Source: an uncultured Elusimicrobiales bacterium
GTDB lineage: Bacteria > Elusimicrobiota > Elusimicrobia > Elusimicrobiales > Elusimicrobiaceae
DNA: 64,000 nt
Direction of reading: 5' to 3'
NCBI GenBank assembly: GCA_910576915.1
Contig: CAJTJT010000003.1
Span: 62,001-126,000, forward strand
Shown: positions 59,692 through 64,000 of the stretch, one piece after another
How the letters are laid out: each line of letters opens with the position of its first letter
How positions within the stretch are numbered: position 1 is the first letter of the stretch
Program-made: the position numbers and the translations under genes
The notes under the pieces: generated by a model
The model's input: only the letters and a program-made list of their open reading frames with translations
Database searches by the model: none
Told to the model about the DNA's origin: nothing

Positions 59692-60327
59692 ATGAAGGCG
59701 AAACTAAAAGGTGTTTGTTTGAAAATAGGGATTCCAATAATGTGTCTTATTTGGGGAGGTTATTATTATCATTACCAAAAATATCATCATCTTTATATGG
59801 CGGCTGTAATTGCTGATTATATTATCCACAATAAAAATACTCCCTGTTATGGAGAGAGTAAAAGTTCTTGCGTAGTGCTTATGCAGAGAGTATCTACAAA
59901 GGAAATGAAGAAATCGTTCGAATGTCAGCCAATCCGGAAAACTTCAACCGCATTGGAATATCGATGCAAGGGTAAAGAGATGACTGTTTCGTATGTTAAA
60001 CCATCCCAAGATGATTTAAAGGGATATTATCGCATTACTGGATATAGAATGGAGAGCTTTAAATTAAAAAATCCTCTTATCAAAGATGTTCCTGTAATAG
60101 ACATCATTCAGCCGCACGAAGTGGCTAAAAAAATATACACACGCGCATTGAAAGATGTGAATTTTGCTCATTCATCTTTAGTGCTCTTTACAAATTATCC
60201 AAGTCTTGGGTTATCGGGAATAGAGTGGAGACCAAATATATCTGCAGAAAAAGAAATGATTACAAATCATTATGGAAAATATGGCGGACCATATATAATT
60301 GAAATGTACCGTGGAGATAAAAAATGA
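59692..60327 (+). CDS. Membrane-anchored unknown protein
   Basis: A 211-residue protein with a hydrophobic N-terminus (about 10-27) and an extracytoplasmic domain with cysteines in TPCYG, SSCVV, FECQP and YRCKG, likely as disulfides. The ATG at 59692 follows GAGGGG by 4 nt and is preferred over an ATG at 59680. It overlaps the next gene by 4 bp (ATGA). No family is recognised. Confidence 0.6.
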   Translation: MKAKLKGVCLKIGIPIMCLIWGGYYYHYQKYHHLYMAAVIADYIIHNKNTPCYGESKSSCVVLMQRVSTKEMKKSFECQPIRKTSTALEYRCKGKEMTVSYVKPSQDDLKGYYRITGYRMESFKLKNPLIKDVPVIDIIQPHEVAKKIYTRALKDVNFAHSSLVLFTNYPSLGLSGIEWRPNISAEKEMITNHYGKYGGPYIIEMYRGDKK

Positions 60328-61472
60328 AAAAAAGACTAATTTTCGCGCTTGGTATATTAGGGCTTATTTTAATATCCATATATTATTGGGAATCTATTTC
60401 ACAAAGACATCTTTTTAAAATAGCAAGATCTTGCCAACATCATCAACTAGAAGCTTGCAATACTTTGTATACCGAAGAACAAACAGAGGAAGTTTTCTTC
60501 TTTGTGAAGGAAATATTTGATGAGAGCTGTAATAAGGGAAATACATCCGCATGCAACATGTTTGCCAATATTTTATTACAAAGAAATTGGCCTCAACACG
60601 CTCTTTCTTATTTTAATGAAGCTTGTCGGCAAGGGGACAGTGGGGCTTGCCTCAAGAAAGCGGATTTGTTATTGGCTGATCGAAAATATGAGAAAGCCAA
60701 GGAAATCTATAGCAAAGAGTGTCAAAATGAGAACAGTTATGCTTGTGTAGGAGAAAAAATTAGTAAAGTTTTGGGTTGCACAGCTTTTGGAAAATGCCAG
60801 AAACTTCATAAAAGTGTAATAAAAGAATGCCGCCATGGGGATGCTACTTCTTGTGGCCTCGTGGTTATGGATTTACTTATGCCACCTTATGTATATACTA
60901 AAATGCGATATGTTTTTGAACAAGAGGAGCCCATCAATACACATAAAATTGCGGCCATGTGCTCGAAAATTTGTGAGCAAGAAACTTCTCCTTTGTTTCC
61001 ACTATTGAAAATTGCCTCTCAGAATACGAGTCAATCTTGGATGCGGGGAAAGACTTCTTTTTGTGAATTAGCTCAACAATTACACAAAGAAATAGAAGAA
61101 GAAGTAAAGAAAAAAGAACAAGAGCGGCTGGAGGAGGCTAAAAGGGCAGAGGAACTGGCTAAAAAGGCTAAGAAAGAAAAGCAGAGAAAACTAGCCCAAC
61201 GGCAAGCCAGAAAAAAGGGAATTTCCCCAGAATGTGCCACGATATATATGCGGATTTGTCGTCCTTGCTTTGGTCCCAGTCTTGCCCCTGGAGATCCGGG
61301 ACTATCTATGGAACAGTTAATTGGCATAGAAAATCTTCATCAAAAATATGATTGTAAAACCTATTATGATTTTCCCGAAAATTATTCAATTGAGAATTAT
61401 AAATCTTCTTGTGATATTTATTTGTACGGTAATAGATATAAATCAAAATATGACATTTGTAACAATTTATAA
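60324..61472 (+). CDS. Membrane-anchored cysteine-rich Sel1-like repeat protein
   Basis: A 382-residue protein with an N-terminal anchor helix (about 4-22). Helix pairs marked by paired cysteines follow, as in DESCNKGNTSACNMFA and NEACRQGDSGACLKKA, the pattern of Sel1-like/Hcp repeats, then a highly charged single helix (about 250-300, Glu/Lys/Ala) and a C-terminal domain with more cysteines. Sel1-like repeats bind proteins. It is translated together with the preceding gene. The target is unknown. Confidence 0.65.
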   Translation: MKKRLIFALGILGLILISIYYWESISQRHLFKIARSCQHHQLEACNTLYTEEQTEEVFFFVKEIFDESCNKGNTSACNMFANILLQRNWPQHALSYFNEACRQGDSGACLKKADLLLADRKYEKAKEIYSKECQNENSYACVGEKISKVLGCTAFGKCQKLHKSVIKECRHGDATSCGLVVMDLLMPPYVYTKMRYVFEQEEPINTHKIAAMCSKICEQETSPLFPLLKIASQNTSQSWMRGKTSFCELAQQLHKEIEEEVKKKEQERLEEAKRAEELAKKAKKEKQRKLAQRQARKKGISPECATIYMRICRPCFGPSLAPGDPGLSMEQLIGIENLHQKYDCKTYYDFPENYSIENYKSSCDIYLYGNRYKSKYDICNNL

Positions 61473-61569
61473 TAATTGGAAAACAGGGGAAAAATAGTTT
61501 TTAAGATCTTTCTAGTATAAAAATATATAAAACTACTGCAAACATCATATGTTGTAAATGGAGATGATT

Positions 61570-62139
61570 ATGAAAATAAATCATTTACTATATTTTCTGA
61601 GTTTATACTTTTGCACAGTATGTTTGATAGGGTGCGGTCGTAGTGTTCCATTGACGGAGCAATTCAAGAATTTTGCAGCCGGACCTAATATCTCTCTCGC
61701 CCATGAAGTATGCAGCGAATATGCCGAATCAAAAGTCATAAAAAAACAGGCCTCTTTAAGCGATATTGATGAGTATAAAATAGGGTCCTCTTGTCGCTAC
61801 TTGTTCAATACGACTCATTTGCGAATAATACAAAAATTGGATGCATATGAGGGAATCGGGGTGCTTTGTGGTCCTTTTGGTTGTAATCCTAAATCGTACC
61901 AAATCATACTTCCGCATCCAATTACTTCTTCTATTATAAATATAATAGAACCCGAGAATAAATATTGTGTCGAAATATCTGAATACGATGAGGTTATCAT
62001 CTTATCATTGAATCGTAAATATTCGTTAAGAGAAAGGAAAAACATGTTAAGGAAAAAACAAAGAGAACTAAATCAAAAATATTTAGAAACACTCGTTCAC
62101 GAATACAACACATGTTATAAAACACGAACAGACTGGTAA
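61570..62139 (+). CDS. Lipoprotein, unknown
   Basis: A 189-residue protein with a lipoprotein signal ending LIGC (lipidated Cys near residue 22) and an AT-rich, Lys/Glu-rich C-terminus. GGAG lies 6 nt before the ATG at 61570; an ATG four codons upstream has no such support. No family is recognised. Confidence 0.6.
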   Translation: MKINHLLYFLSLYFCTVCLIGCGRSVPLTEQFKNFAAGPNISLAHEVCSEYAESKVIKKQASLSDIDEYKIGSSCRYLFNTTHLRIIQKLDAYEGIGVLCGPFGCNPKSYQIILPHPITSSIINIIEPENKYCVEISEYDEVIILSLNRKYSLRERKNMLRKKQRELNQKYLETLVHEYNTCYKTRTDW

Positions 62140-62194
62140 GGTGACAGCCACGGCATGACCTTAAATCAAATAATTAGAAACAAGGAGAACGCAC

Positions 62195-62467
62195 ATGAAC
62201 ACAATTGAAGAAAATTATCACAATCATTATGAGGTGGCAAACATCGATAAAGATTGGAATCCTCACTTGGTTCTGGATACTAAAAACCCAATAGCAAAGG
62301 GCGATATCGTACAGCTTTGCTCTGAAGAGGATTCTAGTTGCAAGCGTTATGTAGTGGAAGACGTGGTGCATCGCTTAGTACATGTGGCTGAGAAAGGTGC
62401 TGGACAATACTATCATCAGGTGGGAAGCTGGAATACGATGTTATATGTAAAAATGATACAAGAGTAA
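62195..62467 (+). CDS. Small soluble unknown protein
   Basis: A 90-residue protein without signal peptide or membrane helix. The middle reads IAKGDIVQLCSEEDSSCKRYVVEDVV, a beta-rich stretch that could form a small barrel. A strong ribosome-binding site (AAGGAGAA) precedes the ATG. It is the only plainly cytoplasmic member of the gene group at 59.3-63.3 kb. Confidence 0.55.
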   Translation: MNTIEENYHNHYEVANIDKDWNPHLVLDTKNPIAKGDIVQLCSEEDSSCKRYVVEDVVHRLVHVAEKGAGQYYHQVGSWNTMLYVKMIQE

Positions 62468-62478
62468 AAATATTTAGT

Positions 62479-62498
62479 GGGGGAACTTGTGTTCCCCC
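62479..62498 (+). terminator. Hairpin after the small protein gene
   Basis: GGGGGAAC/GTTCCCCC with loop TTGT. There is no T-run after it, so it may be a weak or Rho-assisted terminator. Confidence 0.5.
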
Positions 62499-62587
62499 TA
62501 GGATACCGTATTAAAATTTAAGATGCTAATTTGAAAAACCTATATTTTGGTTTATTAGAAAATCATAATTTTTAGGAGTGAAAATTT

Positions 62588-63322
62588 ATGAAAAGGCATA
62601 TATTAGTACTAATTCTGTTATCTGTATTTTTTAATGCCTGTGCCTCAAATAGAGTACACACGTTAAGGCGAGCACCAGCTGAGAATGGACATAATCAAGC
62701 GGTAGTCCAAAGCATTAAAGAAACAGACGCGGGAAAATGTTGGGGCCTTGGTTGTGAACAATATAATGAATTTCCCGTTGTGGTAGAGTATCAACGCACA
62801 AATATTCAGTCTACGATATCAATTCCCCTAAAAAAGAAAGATCATATCGAACAAATACCCGCTAATTTGCCTCAGATTCTTAAAGATTCTTTGCGTTTTG
62901 ATGTTTGTCGTACTGGTGTAAAAGGTATTGGGTGTAAACTGTCTGATAAAGGTAATAGTGTAGATATTTCTTTGAATTATCAAAAATCCGATGCTCATAC
63001 TACAGGTTGTGCAGCTGTGATAACAGATGCACTAGGAGCATTCCTTTTTATCCCCGTCCTTATGGCTCCATTTCATTTGGCATTATGTTTGAGTCCAAAA
63101 GATATAGAACCCCAATTTGAGCAACCTAGAGCATTAATTAGTTTTCCCCCGTACAAAGGGTATGGAGTTTCTTTTGATTATAGAATTTCTCCAAGTCCAA
63201 TTTATCTGTCTTGTGATTCTAAGGAATGTACCGTTATAGATAAGAACGGAAAAGCCATAAATGAAATAAATATTGAAAAAAATTATAGTATAGACAAGCA
63301 AAAAATCAAAGATTTTTTATGA
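62588..63322 (+). CDS. Lipoprotein, unknown
   Basis: A 244-residue protein with a lipoprotein signal ending NAC-A (lipidated Cys at 18). A second hydrophobic segment (about 140-168, rich in Ala, Leu and Phe) could be a membrane helix or a buried strand pair. Cysteines occur in pairs (KCWGLGC, VCRTGVKGIGC). AGGAGTG before the ATG gives the ribosome-binding site. No family is recognised. Confidence 0.6.
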   Translation: MKRHILVLILLSVFFNACASNRVHTLRRAPAENGHNQAVVQSIKETDAGKCWGLGCEQYNEFPVVVEYQRTNIQSTISIPLKKKDHIEQIPANLPQILKDSLRFDVCRTGVKGIGCKLSDKGNSVDISLNYQKSDAHTTGCAAVITDALGAFLFIPVLMAPFHLALCLSPKDIEPQFEQPRALISFPPYKGYGVSFDYRISPSPIYLSCDSKECTVIDKNGKAINEINIEKNYSIDKQKIKDFL

Positions 63323-63394
63323 TAATAAACCTGAACAGCTAAAGATTGTGGAAAAGGAGACAGAAGAGTCATAAGAGACTGTTATTCTAAATAT

Positions 63395-63428
63395 AACCGC
63401 TTTAAACAACCGTTTGAGGCGGTTTTTC
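63395..63428 (+). terminator. Terminator after the lipoprotein group
   Basis: AACCGC/GCGGTT outer stem with an inner TTAAAC/GTTTGA stem, followed by TTTTTCTTTT. Confidence 0.7.
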
Positions 63429-63680
63429 TTTTATACAATAGCGCGTGGTATCTGTTTTTAGCATAGTTTGTATGATAAAACTGCTATTATTTGACACCTC
63501 GTTTTTGGGAGCATAGAACCCACTCAGAGGAAACCTCCCCAAAAATCCCTATAAAATTTTTTCCTTTGACCTGATAATCCTGTTTACCTGTTTTGGTTTT
63601 TTAAACCCGTTTTTTGAGCGGCGAAAACCTGCAACGATAAATTGGTTATAATAAAATATATGTATTTGCAGGAGTAGATT
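63429..63680. other. Gene-free upstream region of the last gene
   Basis: No gene seen. A TATAAT (63647-63652) preceded by TTGG is a possible -10 box for the last gene, with no good -35 partner. Confidence 0.4.
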
Positions 63681-64000
63681 ATGCAACATTATTTAACCAA
63701 ATGGGAATTTTATATCCTTTTTGTACAGTTACGGCGTTTTCAAAATATTTCTGTTAGTATGGATATTTTTAAATTACATCTGTATAAACAATTAGGTATA
63801 TTACGGAAACAAGCTTTTTTTCATTTATGTCCTCAAGTAACTATTGAAGAAATAAGACAGAATTTTTTAGCGAAGACTGTTAAAAATATTAGACCAGTGG
63901 AAAGCAAAGTGATGAATATCTATTTCCAGGATAGAAAGGGTCTTAATGTTTGGTTAAAGGAGTATTTAACAGATTATAAAGAAGATAGATTACACAGCCG
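63681..64000 (+). CDS. Unknown protein, cut by the right window edge
   Basis: From an ATG with AGGAG upstream, 106 codons stay open to the window end. The peptide is basic, AT-rich in codon use and mostly helical (LTKWEFYILFVQLRRFQN at the start). There is no signal peptide and no motif I recognise. Confidence 0.5.
   Translation, partial: MQHYLTKWEFYILFVQLRRFQNISVSMDIFKLHLYKQLGILRKQAFFHLCPQVTIEEIRQNFLAKTVKNIRPVESKVMNIYFQDRKGLNVWLKEYLTDYKEDRLHS

Noticed and set aside
1..64000. CRISPR array
   Set aside because: No set of regularly spaced identical repeats was found. The repeated palindromes are parS-like sites, terminators or single hairpins.

Overview
The window reads as a chromosome segment from a gut-type member of the Elusimicrobiota (Elusimicrobium or a relative). 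This is inferred from the set of genes, not from a marker-gene search. The evidence is an anaerobe-type oxygen-defence set (superoxide reductase, flavodiiron protein, rubredoxin), a Gram-negative envelope (KdsC, outer-membrane beta-barrels, usher), a type IV pilin, and a pyruvoyl-dependent arginine decarboxylase with agmatinase. The backbone is moderately GC-rich and tightly packed. From about 46.7 kb onward most genes are clearly AT-rich, which suggests acquired DNA.

Layout. 0-0.5 kb: start of an ATP synthase operon (atpZ, then atpB running off the left edge). 0.6-2.0 kb: a GH13 alpha-amylase. 2.2-10.2 kb: the leftward replication block dnaA, dnaN, dciA, gyrB, gyrA, with a cluster of DnaA boxes between dnaA and dnaN that marks the probable oriC. 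10.6-13.5 kb: a rightward oxidative-stress cluster (tpx, superoxide reductase, flavodiiron protein, flavin reductase, and a 53-residue rubredoxin). 13.6-17.6 kb: a glycosyltransferase, signal peptidase I, parA and parB, with three parS-like palindromes. 17.8-23.9 kb: a zinc-ribbon protein, a DegT-type aminotransferase, an MgtC-like protein, a DUF1646 transporter, an outer-membrane protein, kdsC, a CsgG-like lipoprotein and a small membrane protein. 23.9-29.6 kb: serS, a TPR protein, another beta-barrel, a type IV pilin, and the agmatinase and arginine decarboxylase pair. 29.7-38.6 kb: two exported M3 peptidases at either end, with pantothenate kinase, a squalene/phytoene synthase-like enzyme, a TPR protein and a cysteine-rich secreted protein between them. 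38.7-43.9 kb: a compact chaperone-usher locus with two DUF4402 subunits. 43.9-54.1 kb: a type I restriction-modification locus in the order R, PIN/membrane protein, S, M, unknown, followed by a DUF4238 protein and a membrane protein. 54.1-58.9 kb: the tail of a serine recombinase and a 4.2 kb segment bounded by a 30-bp direct repeat; it carries a DUF4297-type nuclease, an SMC/Rad50-like ATPase and a DUF4143 ATPase. 59.0-59.3 kb: a gene-free stretch full of hairpins. 59.3-63.3 kb: six AT-rich genes, mostly lipoproteins or membrane-anchored proteins of unknown function. A partial unknown gene runs off the right edge.

How it works together. oriC and the parABS locus lie within about 9 kb of each other, so replication start and chromosome segregation are physically linked. 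Peroxide, superoxide and oxygen are handled by one gene cluster that also encodes its likely electron carriers. Several genes have a -10 box exactly 6 nt before an ATG with no ribosome-binding site, which suggests that leaderless mRNAs are common here. The strongest candidate for an undescribed system is the nuclease plus zinc-site ATPase pair between the direct repeats, which resembles Lamassu or ABC-three-component defence. The PIN/transmembrane protein inside the type I restriction operon and the hairpin-rich region at 59 kb come next.
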